A stretch of 64,000 bases of DNA from positions 1 through 64,000 of the forward strand of contig JAIBBG010000008.1 of the NCBI GenBank assembly GCA_019694805.1, read 5' to 3'. Of this stretch, positions 35,869 through 44,052 are shown in pieces. The notes beneath the pieces were generated by a model that saw only the letters and a program-made list of their open reading frames with translations, ran no database searches and was not told the origin of the DNA. Each line of letters begins with the position of its first letter. The stretch's first letter is position 1. Source of the DNA: Flavobacteriales bacterium (GTDB lineage: Bacteria; Bacteroidota; Bacteroidia; Flavobacteriales_D; Sanyastnellaceae). Both the position numbers and the translations under genes were made by a program.

Positions 35869-37190
35869 GGCTCAGGATAATGCACTGCCCTGAACGGTTC
35901 TAATTTGGTTTGTCTGAAAAAATAGTCGACAGGTTGTGCGCTGTATTCACTTATCAATTGCGACATGCCTTCATAGGTTCGAAAACAAATATTGTTCAGT
36001 GGACTCGCATTCATCGGGAATTCACTGATCGCCATATTGCCTATCAAAGTTTTATATCCACAATAAAGTCTTTCATAGAGAATGGTACTGAAAGCGGCTA
36101 CAGCCATATCGGTTTTGTCAAAATTTTGTGTGGTGCCCCCGGTGAATTGCGCTATTTCAAATTTGTCGTGGCCTACCGCATTGCGATAGAAGGTGCGCAT
36201 TTGTTCCGCCACATCTGGTCGCATTTCTCGTGGGTGTGGGAATACAATGAGACGAATGTGAGGATGTTCATTCACATATCTACCGAGATATTTCAGTATG
36301 GTTTCTTCCGCTTCTCCGATTCTTCCCCCATAAGCAGAGTGTTTTTCAATCCTGCGCAACCACTCACCGTGTGAATAGAAGCCTATTGTAGATGGTTCAG
36401 CTTGTGGAGGAGTGTTTTTGTATTTGGGGTAATACTGATAAGCTCTTTCTGGCGGCCAGGCCAGGGTTTGCTTGACCCGAAACGAATCTCGAAATTTTTG
36501 ATATTCCTCCAAATGGTATGGAGTGCTGAACACGACTTCATCGGCTAAGAGAATTTTATGATGCGTAGCCAATGGTCCTGATGATGGCACTTTCACCATG
36601 TTAATCCCTGCTTCCTGAAAAACCACATACATGAAATTGCTATCAATTTCATAAGGGACGAAGTCGTATACCTTTTGTATATTGTTCTTCCGAATGTAAT
36701 GCAATACATAAGCGATCTCTGCTACCTCCGCAATACTCAAAGCCACACCTTGGCGATATGGGCTGAACATTGCACGAAATGATTGGGAAATAGCAAAGGG
36801 TAAAAAATGTACCAACAATTGCAAACGCGATACACCATCAAACGTCATGACATCTTTGGCCACATAACTATGCAGATTGGCTTTACCTGATCTTCTGATG
36901 TATTCAGTAACGCGGTCTTGAATGGCAATGGTTCCACTGATAAGCAGTTCATTGGCTTTCGGATCAAAGCACTTGATACCTTGATGGCTTCTGAAAATTC
37001 TTCTGAGAACTCGAATGATAATTCTGAATCCAAGGAGTATATCCTTGCGATCAGATTCAAGTAAGCGATAACTCAGGTATTCGAATAGACATGTTGCTGC
37101 AAGATAGTCATTGGTGTTCTTCGCGCCGGATGTCCATGCACCCCTGACGCGATAGTATGAACTTATGACTTGCTTCAGCTCATTTGTCAT
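35865..37190 (-). CDS. Unrecognised polysaccharide-locus protein, possibly a GT-B transferase
   Basis: The family is not recognised. The 441-residue protein has no signal peptide or membrane segment. The second half looks like a nucleotide-sugar-binding Rossmann domain: STIGFYSHGEWLR, HIRLIVFPHPREM and GGTTQNFDKTDMAVAAFSTILYERLYCG. The HP and AFSTILYE segments recall capsule polysaccharide and polysialyl-type transferases. It overlaps the neuB-like gene by 11 bases and precedes three glycosyltransferase genes, so a nonulosonic-acid transferase is one possibility, based on position only. Confidence 0.6.
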   Translation of the reverse strand: MTNELKQVISSYYRVRGAWTSGAKNTNDYLAATCLFEYLSYRLLESDRKDILLGFRIIIRVLRRIFRSHQGIKCFDPKANELLISGTIAIQDRVTEYIRRSGKANLHSYVAKDVMTFDGVSRLQLLVHFLPFAISQSFRAMFSPYRQGVALSIAEVAEIAYVLHYIRKNNIQKVYDFVPYEIDSNFMYVVFQEAGINMVKVPSSGPLATHHKILLADEVVFSTPYHLEEYQKFRDSFRVKQTLAWPPERAYQYYPKYKNTPPQAEPSTIGFYSHGEWLRRIEKHSAYGGRIGEAEETILKYLGRYVNEHPHIRLIVFPHPREMRPDVAEQMRTFYRNAVGHDKFEIAQFTGGTTQNFDKTDMAVAAFSTILYERLYCGYKTLIGNMAISEFPMNASPLNNICFRTYEGMSQLISEYSAQPVDYFFRQTKLEPFRAVHYPEP

Positions 37191-37881
37191 AACCCAACAC
37201 TTTGCGGATTCGTTCGAATTCGAATGCTGTGTTTTTGATCTCCGCTAAATCCTGCATGTCCATACTTCCCAAATGCGCTTTCTCAGTTTCATACTGAAAT
37301 GACTTGCGAAGAGTAAAGTGTTTTTCGAGGTATTTTGCTCCATGCGCCGCAGCAAACAATGCTCCGGCATTACCCAATGTATGATCGCTGATACCATGGA
37401 AGATAGACTTGCCAAAATCCGGCATGCTGAATTCATCTACGCGAGTCGGATATTTCACTACACAATAAAGATAAATGGCGTGATCATGTTTTTCAATTTC
37501 ATCAGGATTGGTATCGGATGGAATGCTCACAAAAGTTGGTTTTTTGTGACTCATGATGGCTGCTGTGAGCTCTGGGAATTCTTTGTGCATCCTGGCGGCC
37601 ACCTTCAAATAAGGGAGATCCAACTCAAGACACCAATCCAATCTCTCCATGGTAAATGGAGTCGCAAAAAGTGGAATGCCTATGGTGTTGGCATAATCAC
37701 GCAGTCTCTTCAGTCCATCTTTGTTAAGCTCCAGATAAGCACGTTCAGCACCGAACTGGGTAGCTGTGTAAAGCTGCACCTTGATGGCATCTGCGCCAGC
37801 CATCTTGCTTTGAAGTATCATTTGCTCCGCAACAGCCAGACTGCCGCCATGCTGTGGGAATATTTCCGAGATTACGAACAT
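37180..37881 (-). CDS. Short NeuB-like (nonulosonate synthase) TIM-barrel protein without the SAF domain
   Basis: NeuB enzymes condense phosphoenolpyruvate with an amino sugar to make sialic or related acids. Motifs present: SEIFPQHGGS, GADAIKVQLYT (Lys), PYLKVAARM (Lys), KYPTRVDEF, HGISDHTLGNAG and GAKYLEKHFTLR. Usual NeuB has about 340 residues with a C-terminal SAF (antifreeze-like) domain that supplies an active-site Arg; this one stops at 233 residues. ATG 37881 is chosen because a promoter box TACTTTTG lies 23 bases upstream, inside the GTG-started alternative from 37920. It heads the seven-gene minus-strand run. Confidence 0.8.
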   Translation of the reverse strand: MFVISEIFPQHGGSLAVAEQMILQSKMAGADAIKVQLYTATQFGAERAYLELNKDGLKRLRDYANTIGIPLFATPFTMERLDWCLELDLPYLKVAARMHKEFPELTAAIMSHKKPTFVSIPSDTNPDEIEKHDHAIYLYCVVKYPTRVDEFSMPDFGKSIFHGISDHTLGNAGALFAAAHGAKYLEKHFTLRKSFQYETEKAHLGSMDMQDLAEIKNTAFEFERIRKVLGYDK

Positions 37882-37903
37882 AGAATAAGGATTTTTAGGC
37901 TGG

Positions 37904-37911
37904 CAAAAGTA
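37904..37911 (-). promoter_or_regulatory. -7 box of the neuB-like operon
   Basis: Read on the minus strand the bases are TACTTTTG, an exact TAnnTTTG match, ending 23 bases before ATG 37881. It fixes the start of the neuB-like gene. No -33 TTG is at the right distance. Confidence 0.5.
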
Positions 37912-37933
37912 GGCAAGCACCAGCTTACAGGAC

Positions 37934-37941
37934 TATCTTTG
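37934..37941 (+). promoter_or_regulatory. -7 box of the methyltransferase operon
   Basis: TATCTTTG is an exact TAnnTTTG match ending 27 bases before ATG 37968. With the box at 37904-37911 it makes a compact divergent promoter pair about 25 bases apart. Confidence 0.5.
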
Positions 37942-37967
37942 GCCACCTTAATTGTAACCAGACTGAT

Positions 37968-38726
37968 ATGTCACAGGATATCAAAATCAAAACCCTGGCT
38001 TCTGAAAAAGAACTGACAGGTAGAGCGAAGGCCGCTTCAGCATTGAGAAATTGCCCCATACCTGACAATGAAATTGTAGCTAACGCAGGCCTTTTTCTCA
38101 AAAGACAGGAATTAACCAAACACCTCTTTTTTGCAGATCTCTACCAGAAACATATCCTGAATTGTCATGGTGTCATGATGGAATTTGGTGTGCGTTGGGG
38201 ACAAAATCTCGTGACCCTGAGCAATCTGCGCGGAATTCTTGAACCATTCAATCATAACCGTAAACTCATCGGCTTTGACACCTTTGAAGGTTTTCCGGTA
38301 CTCTCTAAAAAGGATGGCGCTCATGAAATCATTGCTTCCGGTTCTCTCTCAGTCACCGAAGGTTATGAAAATTATCTCGGCGATCTCATCGATTTCCATG
38401 AAGGCGAAAGTCCACTGGCTCACATCAAAAAAACCTCTCTTCGAAAAGGTAATGCTATCGTTGAGCTCGAAAAATACTTGAGCGAACATCCAGAAACCAT
38501 CATCGCTTTTGCATGGTTCGATATGACCCTTTACGAACCAACGTACAAATGCCTTGAATTGATCAAACCATATATCACCAAAGGAACCGTCATCGGTTTT
38601 GATGAATTGAACGATGTGGAATTCCCAGGTGAAACAGTGGCTGTGCGTGAAGCGCTGGGTTTGAAAAATGTTCGTATTGAACGAAACAGATTCAGCGGTG
38701 CTCAATCTTATGTCGTGATCGAATAA
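37968..38726 (+). CDS. TylF/MycF-like class I methyltransferase
   Basis: A 252-residue SAM-dependent methyltransferase. MMEFGVRWGQNLVTL is the SAM-binding glycine loop and LIGFDTFEGFP is the TylF-type signature; AFAWFDMTLYEPTYKCLE and TVIGFDELND carry the metal-binding acidic residues of this family. TylF enzymes O-methylate sugars. It starts a plus-strand trio with a second methyltransferase and an acyltransferase. Confidence 0.85.
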   Translation: MSQDIKIKTLASEKELTGRAKAASALRNCPIPDNEIVANAGLFLKRQELTKHLFFADLYQKHILNCHGVMMEFGVRWGQNLVTLSNLRGILEPFNHNRKLIGFDTFEGFPVLSKKDGAHEIIASGSLSVTEGYENYLGDLIDFHEGESPLAHIKKTSLRKGNAIVELEKYLSEHPETIIAFAWFDMTLYEPTYKCLELIKPYITKGTVIGFDELNDVEFPGETVAVREALGLKNVRIERNRFSGAQSYVVIE

Positions 38727-38741
38727 AATCCTCACCAGGAA

Positions 38742-39707
38742 TTGGAAAACGCTTCACCTCAATTTCAGGAAAAAGTTGGCAGTTGCAATTTTTGCGGCGC
38801 TACAGACGCAAAATTGTTGCACCACTATCCTGCAGGATTTTATAGTCATAAGGGTTATGTGACTTACCCATGGGATGGCCGACAACATGTTGAACTCACA
38901 CTCGTTAAATGCAGGAAGTGTGGATTGGTATACCAAGACCCTCGATTCAAAGCGGAACATCTTGGATTGCTCTATACGGATGGAGTGGAGAAAAATATTG
39001 ATCTGGAAAAGGCAGTGAAGAACCACAAGTTCGGTCCCCTGATTCAATTGATCAAAGACAATTGCCATTTCAGCGCTGATACCCGACCCATATCTCTTGA
39101 CATTGGTACTCGTTACGGATTGCTGCCTGAAGTTTTGCGGAGAAATGGATATGACTCTCACGGTATTGAATTTAATCCGCTTTGTGTTGAAGCAGCGCGT
39201 TTAAGTGGATTCAAAAATGTGCATCATGGCACCATCGATAACCTCGATGAAGTGATGCAAAAGGCAGAGATTAAACGAATTCAACTCGTCACCATGACTG
39301 ATGTGATCGAACATCTGCTCGATCCACTGGGTGATCTTACCAAACTTTCAAACTACCAGAAGAAGGGCGATTTCATGGTGATTCAAACCGTAGACATCGG
39401 TTCGGTGGGCTACAAAATTTTCAGGTCTTGGTGGTATCACATTCATGCGCAGCATACTTATTATTTTGATGAAAAAACCATGAAGGCGTATTTCGCCAAA
39501 ATTGGTTATGAGATTGACGCTGTGCTGAAAGTGGGTAAAATGAACAATCTCACCATTCTTCCGGGGGTGTACAAGAAATTCCTGCAACACAAAAAACAAC
39601 GCAATTCTTTAAACGCTCTTGCGGATGATCAGGAACAAAAGGTATGGTTTGCTGAAACCCGCCCAACTCTTTTCGATATATTCACTGTTGTTGCCAGGAA
39701 GCTCTGA
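38742..39707 (+). CDS. SAM-dependent methyltransferase with N-terminal zinc-binding motif
   Basis: Residues 10-70 hold CNFCG and CRKCG, two CxxC pairs forming a probable zinc site. The methyltransferase core is ISLDIGTRYGLLPEVLRRNGYDSHGIE, followed by TMTDVIEHLLDPLGDL, typical of methyltransferase family 23 (C-methyl sugar branch). Length 321 aa. The TTG start follows an AGGA ribosome-binding site. It probably modifies a sugar of the surface glycan. Confidence 0.85.
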   Translation: MENASPQFQEKVGSCNFCGATDAKLLHHYPAGFYSHKGYVTYPWDGRQHVELTLVKCRKCGLVYQDPRFKAEHLGLLYTDGVEKNIDLEKAVKNHKFGPLIQLIKDNCHFSADTRPISLDIGTRYGLLPEVLRRNGYDSHGIEFNPLCVEAARLSGFKNVHHGTIDNLDEVMQKAEIKRIQLVTMTDVIEHLLDPLGDLTKLSNYQKKGDFMVIQTVDIGSVGYKIFRSWWYHIHAQHTYYFDEKTMKAYFAKIGYEIDAVLKVGKMNNLTILPGVYKKFLQHKKQRNSLNALADDQEQKVWFAETRPTLFDIFTVVARKL

Positions 39708-39712
39708 TCACC

Positions 39713-40762
39713 ATGCGAATCAGCGGTCTTGATTTCGTTCGCGGTATTGCTGTTATTCTCGTCATTTTCCGTCATGGAACCTATGACTGTTTCTTGCAAC
39801 ATATCGGATGGTCTGGAGTGGATCTTTTTTTCGTCCTGAGCGGATATCTTATCGCCACATTGGTCATCCGTGAATTTCTCGATACCGGTCATTTCTTACC
39901 CGGACGATTCTTCATCAGAAGAGGTTTTAAAATATATCCCGCATTTTATTGCTACCTCATCGTTGCCCTCATCACCAATTTTTTGGTGCATCAACTCACG
40001 TTTTCTTCTTCACAAATTCTCGCTGAAGTTTTTTTTATCCAAAGTTATTTTCCGCACATATGGACGCACACATGGTCTCTTGCTGTGGAAGAACAATTTT
40101 ATATCGTTATAGCTTTATTATGTCTCGCCATCCGATATTGGAATCCGCGCCTGGTCAAGAAAAACATTTGGGCCATTTCAGGTGTATTGATGTTCATTCT
40201 GGGTATGCGAATCATCATTTGTTATCCGCACCGATTCGATGATGAATTTACTTTCATGTATACTCACCTGCGTGTCGATGGTATCGTCGTCGGTGTGCTC
40301 GTGGCCTACCTTGTGCGTTTTACCCATATCAAAAATTGGGTGATGCCCTATCTTTTGTTGTGGCTAATTGCCGCAGGAATACTCATGATTCCATTGGTTT
40401 TCACCAAGACCGGTGGCTTTATCATGAATACTTTCGGTCTCACATGTCTCAATCTGGCTTTCGGAATTTTGGTGTTGATCGGCTCACAGTGGACTTTAAA
40501 AAATGACGCTTCCAAATGGATTCGAATTCCTGTGAATATGGCTTCCTTCATTGGTGTTCACTCTTACTCCATTTACCTCTGGCATCTCTTGGTATTGCAA
40601 GAGCTCTACAGATTTGGAATGAGTGGACTGACTTATTTTGTGGTTTACTTTATCTGTGCAATTGGAATGGGTGTATCTGCTTCTTATATCATTGAATATC
40701 CATTTCTGAAATGGCGGGATAAACTTTTTCCCACTTACAACGCGCAACAGATCAAAGGATAG
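39713..40762 (+). CDS. Acyltransferase-3 family membrane O-acyltransferase
   Basis: Second OafA-type gene in the locus. ISGLDFVRGIAVILVIFRHGTYD holds the Arg and His of the family and is followed by GWSGVDLFFVLSGYLIATLV and THTWSLAVEEQFY. About ten membrane segments fill 349 residues. It probably adds an acetyl or other acyl group to the glycan. Its end overlaps the convergent CMP-sugar synthetase gene by 11 bases. Confidence 0.9.
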   Translation: MRISGLDFVRGIAVILVIFRHGTYDCFLQHIGWSGVDLFFVLSGYLIATLVIREFLDTGHFLPGRFFIRRGFKIYPAFYCYLIVALITNFLVHQLTFSSSQILAEVFFIQSYFPHIWTHTWSLAVEEQFYIVIALLCLAIRYWNPRLVKKNIWAISGVLMFILGMRIIICYPHRFDDEFTFMYTHLRVDGIVVGVLVAYLVRFTHIKNWVMPYLLLWLIAAGILMIPLVFTKTGGFIMNTFGLTCLNLAFGILVLIGSQWTLKNDASKWIRIPVNMASFIGVHSYSIYLWHLLVLQELYRFGMSGLTYFVVYFICAIGMGVSASYIIEYPFLKWRDKLFPTYNAQQIKG

Positions 40763-41309
40763 ACTCGAGTTGTTGTAGATCTGCTTCTGTATGAACATCG
40801 ATGTTGGGCGCTACCACAAAGCCACAATGTGCACTGAGAAATTCATTGAATAGTGCATGATGCCTTACAATCCGGAATGCTGCATTTTGAACTCCATTTG
40901 CGTCTGTACTCATCACTTCCCAGAGTTTATGATCGAGCATCAATCGAATGCCATCATCTATTTGCTTCGCAGTAATCTGTGGAGAATTGGCTTGAGCAAC
41001 TACAATAATATCATCCCTATCAAATGCTCCGGCTGCTGCATCTTGCACCGCTTGTCTGATGGCAATGATTTTGGGTGTATGATCATCGGCCAACTGCACA
41101 GGGCGCTTCAATGATTTAGCACCATACCTGTTGCCGGTTTCTAAAATTTCATCATCATCTGAACTGACAAAAATATCGGTGATAAACTCGGATTGACGAC
41201 ATGCTTCAATGGTGTAGGCCATCAATGGTTTACCTCTGAATGGGTAAATATTTTTTTTCGGAAGTCGCTTTGAACCGCCTCTCGCCGGTATGATGGCTAC
41301 AATTCTCAT
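40752..41309 (-). CDS. CMP-nonulosonate (acylneuraminate) cytidylyltransferase, short form
   Basis: It would activate a sialic-type acid with CTP. The nucleotide-binding signature IPARGGSKRLPKKNI is complete, and FRGKPLMAYTIEA, DIFVSSDDDEIL and QANSPQ match NeuA/PseF. The chain is 185 residues, shorter than the usual 220-230, with the loss near the C-terminus. It pairs with the NeuB-like gene of the same locus. Its ATG overlaps the previous gene by 4 bases. Confidence 0.85.
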   Translation of the reverse strand: MRIVAIIPARGGSKRLPKKNIYPFRGKPLMAYTIEACRQSEFITDIFVSSDDDEILETGNRYGAKSLKRPVQLADDHTPKIIAIRQAVQDAAAGAFDRDDIIVVAQANSPQITAKQIDDGIRLMLDHKLWEVMSTDANGVQNAAFRIVRHHALFNEFLSAHCGFVVAPNIDVHTEADLQQLESIL

Positions 41310-42394
41310 AAATGATTCAACATGTCGTTTACTATCACCTCTGCACCGTTGGTTGCAATGTCATGATCACGCATCATGTCTTTGATATGCCCATATTCGT
41401 GCTTGAGAAATGACGGTAGAAATTTACCCAGATTCCGCTCAAATGTGGCAATGGAAATGAAAGAACCTAAATGTTGTTTCTTCAATAACAAAATGTTTTC
41501 ATTCATCTCAGGATTCATAGCTTCACCAATCAATAACATAGGTGTACGCAATCCAACACATTCTGAAATCGTGTTGAAACCGGCACGCCCAATCACCAGA
41601 TCCATGTCCGCGACATAGTCTACCATCAAATCTGTGGAAGGTATAGTGCGCACATTCTTTTGATCGGTCTCGAATTTATCCGAAACGAAAAAGAGAAAAT
41701 CATCTAACGATTTTACACTGTGCAAAGCCTGCTTAATTGACTCACTCAAAACTCCTGCACCACTGTCCATGATTAAAACTTTGAACTTGTCTTTGTGATT
41801 GCTCACCTTGTGTTCAATTTTATGATGTAGAATCAAGGGTACTTCTAATGCTTTGCCCTGATAGTGGTGTATGATCTCCTCTGGTGTAAAAGGAGGGAAG
41901 TAAAGCCTTGTCGCCTTGCTCGCCAATTGCATGAAGTGGTTGATTACATTGGTATGTATCGGTGGAGGATAAAGTTTGGAAAAAAACCAATCCCATGTAA
42001 AATGCGCCACACCAAAACATGGCTTGTTATTCAAACGAGCAATTTCAAAGGCTTCATATACAAAATCTGAAAGTGCAAAATCATATTGAAAATGATCTTG
42101 CTCTTCGGAGATATAGCTGGACGAAGTCTGGATATAATCCTGATACCTTTCTTTTATTTTTTGAAGATCGGGTGAACCATTGGACTTTTTATCCCATTGG
42201 ATGTTGTTGAATTTTTCAATCAACTCGGCTCCCGGAATAAACCGCCCTGCCGCTGCAATCTGCATTTTGGTCTGAACAGTGAGACTGGTGCCAGGAAGTT
42301 TTTCCAATAATGCCTTAATCACCGCACGCTGTCGCACGATGTGACCAAATCCTTCATCAGAGAGATAAACTTTACAGCGCAAATCTTTTTTCAA
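41306..42394 (-). CDS. Glycosyltransferase-like protein (GT28/MurG-type C-domain)
   Basis: A 362-residue two-domain protein. The N-terminus CKVYLSDEGFGHIVRQRAVI fits a GT-B acceptor loop; the C-terminal half has KVLIMDSGAGVLSESI and DMDLVIGRAGFNTISECVGLRTPMLLIG, the donor-binding GG/E-rich motif of the MurG, UDP-glucuronosyl and GT28 type. Specificity is unknown. The TTG start is supported by a -7 box 24 bases upstream. It is coupled to the CMP-sugar synthetase gene, so it may act on the CMP-activated sugar, but that is inference. Confidence 0.78.
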   Translation of the reverse strand: MKKDLRCKVYLSDEGFGHIVRQRAVIKALLEKLPGTSLTVQTKMQIAAAGRFIPGAELIEKFNNIQWDKKSNGSPDLQKIKERYQDYIQTSSSYISEEQDHFQYDFALSDFVYEAFEIARLNNKPCFGVAHFTWDWFFSKLYPPPIHTNVINHFMQLASKATRLYFPPFTPEEIIHHYQGKALEVPLILHHKIEHKVSNHKDKFKVLIMDSGAGVLSESIKQALHSVKSLDDFLFFVSDKFETDQKNVRTIPSTDLMVDYVADMDLVIGRAGFNTISECVGLRTPMLLIGEAMNPEMNENILLLKKQHLGSFISIATFERNLGKFLPSFLKHEYGHIKDMMRDHDIATNGAEVIVNDMLNHL

Positions 42395-42417
42395 CAGTCA
42401 GTATCGTTAGGAGTGTG

Positions 42418-42425
42418 CAAATCTA
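42418..42425 (-). promoter_or_regulatory. -7 box before the glycosyltransferase / CMP-sugar synthetase pair
   Basis: On the minus strand the bases are TAGATTTG, an exact TAnnTTTG match, ending 24 bases before the TTG start at 42394 and supporting that start. Confidence 0.45.
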
Positions 42426-42461
42426 ATCGCGTCAATTCAAATTACCTTGGCGAATCACTGA

Positions 42462-43496
42462 TTATTGCCAATCCAAAATCCCATTTCTCAGATTGTAAAG
42501 GTTTTGATATCCGTGTTCACGCATCAGATAATCAATCACATGTGCGCTTCTTACACCTGCTTTACAATGGATCACCACCTTTTTGTCCCGGCTAATTCTA
42601 CTCACCTCATTCGGAATTTCTCCCATCGGAATTAACTCGCCTCCAATATTGAACTCTTCATATTCGTAGGGTTCGCGAACATCAATGAGCTGGAAATCTT
42701 CTCCTTGTTGCCTCCATGCCTCCATTGTTGTTTTGTCTATCTGTTTCATCGTGATCACTTCTTGTTTTTTATGATGAAAATCCCTGTCCAGTTTTGGGAT
42801 GGCAAATTTGCTTAGCTCCATGTGCCGAATATTGAATATCGCAAGCACGCCATCCAGTACTTCTCCGGAATGTGTAATTATCTTGATCACTTCATTGGCT
42901 TGAATGCAACCAATGGCTCCAGTTAATGTGCCTAATACACCTCCCAATTCGCAATCCGGAATAGTGCCGGGCTCTGGCTGCGATGGTAAAAAGTCACGAT
43001 ACCGAACGCCATTCCTGTAATTGAAAACGCTCACTTGTCCCTCATAGCGGTAAATTGCCCCATACACCAATGGAATAGCTTGCTGTGAGCAGAAATCGTC
43101 TAGAACAAAGCGTGTTTCAAAATTATCTGAACAGTCTACCACGATATCGAATTCACCACAAATTGATGCGACATTTTGATTCTCAATTCTCTCATCAAAA
43201 ACCAGGAAGTTGCATTCTCGATTGAGCAGTTGTCCCTGCTCCATGGCAATCGCTGTCTTTTTCCTGCCAATGTCTTTTTCGCGATAAATAATCTGCCGAT
43301 GAAGGTTTTCTTCTTTGATGATATCTGCATCTGCAAGTCCAATAGTACCAACTCCGGCGCCTGCAAGATAAAGGATGACCGGACTTCCTAATCCACCACA
43401 TCCTACCACCAATACCTTGGAATGACGCAACTTGGACTGGCTTTCAACCGTGAAATCCGGTAACATGAGTTGTCTGTGGTACTTCCGCTCGAACAT
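42462..43496 (-). CDS. MoeB/ThiF-type adenylyltransferase fused to rhodanese
   Basis: The E1-like domain (residues 1-240) has VVGCGGLGSPVILYLAGAG for ATP and DLDC-type adenylation residues; it activates the C-terminal glycine of MoaD- or ThiS-like sulfur carriers. The C-terminal rhodanese domain (about 250-344) ends with the active-site loop HCKAGVRSA, with intact Cys, and can carry persulfide sulfur. The zinc-binding cysteine pairs of classical MoeB are not obvious. No thi or moa gene is adjacent, so the carrier is unknown. ATG 43496 is preferred over ATG 43526; a near-consensus box TTGATTTG lies 20 bases upstream of it. Confidence 0.88.
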   Translation of the reverse strand: MFERKYHRQLMLPDFTVESQSKLRHSKVLVVGCGGLGSPVILYLAGAGVGTIGLADADIIKEENLHRQIIYREKDIGRKKTAIAMEQGQLLNRECNFLVFDERIENQNVASICGEFDIVVDCSDNFETRFVLDDFCSQQAIPLVYGAIYRYEGQVSVFNYRNGVRYRDFLPSQPEPGTIPDCELGGVLGTLTGAIGCIQANEVIKIITHSGEVLDGVLAIFNIRHMELSKFAIPKLDRDFHHKKQEVITMKQIDKTTMEAWRQQGEDFQLIDVREPYEYEEFNIGGELIPMGEIPNEVSRISRDKKVVIHCKAGVRSAHVIDYLMREHGYQNLYNLRNGILDWQ

Positions 43497-43725
43497 GTTC
43501 AAATCATTCAAACCGCAAATCAACATGAAGTCGATCGATATTTCTGATTAAAGTCTTCAATTCGTCACCTGAAACGCTCCTCTTTAACCTGATTCAGACA
43601 CCTCCTATATGCGCCCTATCTGACTCTCGGATCGAGCTATAATCGGTCAGTTTCATATTAAGTATCACTGAATCAACGCAATAGGTTTGTTTTCTGGCCA
43701 CCAGACGCTGGTGTAAAAAAAAACT

Positions 43726-43754
43726 TTGTGACCAGATAAAAAATTTTACTTTTG
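43726..43754 (+). promoter_or_regulatory. Bacteroidota promoter of the acpP operon
   Basis: TTG at 43726-43728 and TACTTTTG at 43747-43754 are 18 bases apart, an exact match to the -33/-7 consensus, with A/T-rich DNA between. The box ends 34 bases before the acpP ATG. The rest of 43527-43725 shows nothing recognisable. Confidence 0.7.
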
Positions 43755-43787
43755 GCCCCGTTTTAAACCCATAAAAACTTATATCAA

Positions 43788-44024
43788 ATGTCAGACGTAG
43801 CAAAGAAAGTGACCGCCATTATCGTTGATAAACTGGGCGTTGAAGAAGCAGAAGTAACCCGTGAGGCAAGCTTCACCAATGACCTGGGTGCGGACTCTTT
43901 GGACACAGTCGAACTCATCATGGAATTCGAAAAAGAATTTAATATCGCTATTCCAGACGATCAGGCTGAAAAAATCGCCACTGTTGGTCAGGCGATCGAT
44001 TATATCGAGAACAACTCGAAGTAA
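43788..44024 (+). CDS. acpP: Acyl carrier protein
   Basis: A 78-residue acidic helical protein. Ser37 in [10 protein letters not shown] receives the phosphopantetheine arm that carries fatty acyl chains. It precedes fabF and rnc, a common bacterial order. A strong promoter lies upstream. Confidence 0.98.
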   Translation: MSDVAKKVTAIIVDKLGVEEAEVTREASFTNDLGADSLDTVELIMEFEKEFNIAIPDDQAEKIATVGQAIDYIENNSK

Positions 44025-44052
44025 TTTTACTCCATACTAATTTCCACCATCT

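Noticed and set aside
37882..37920. GTG-initiated extension of the NeuB-like gene
   Set aside because: A -7 promoter box lies inside the extension, so ATG 37881 is the better start.
22948..42394. The polysaccharide locus as a mobile island
   Set aside because: No integrase, transposase, flanking repeat or tRNA edge is visible; variation by homologous exchange remains possible but is not shown.
43594..43803. Minus-strand 69-codon open frame in the acpP promoter region
   Set aside because: It covers the consensus promoter and the start of acpP and has no domain signal.
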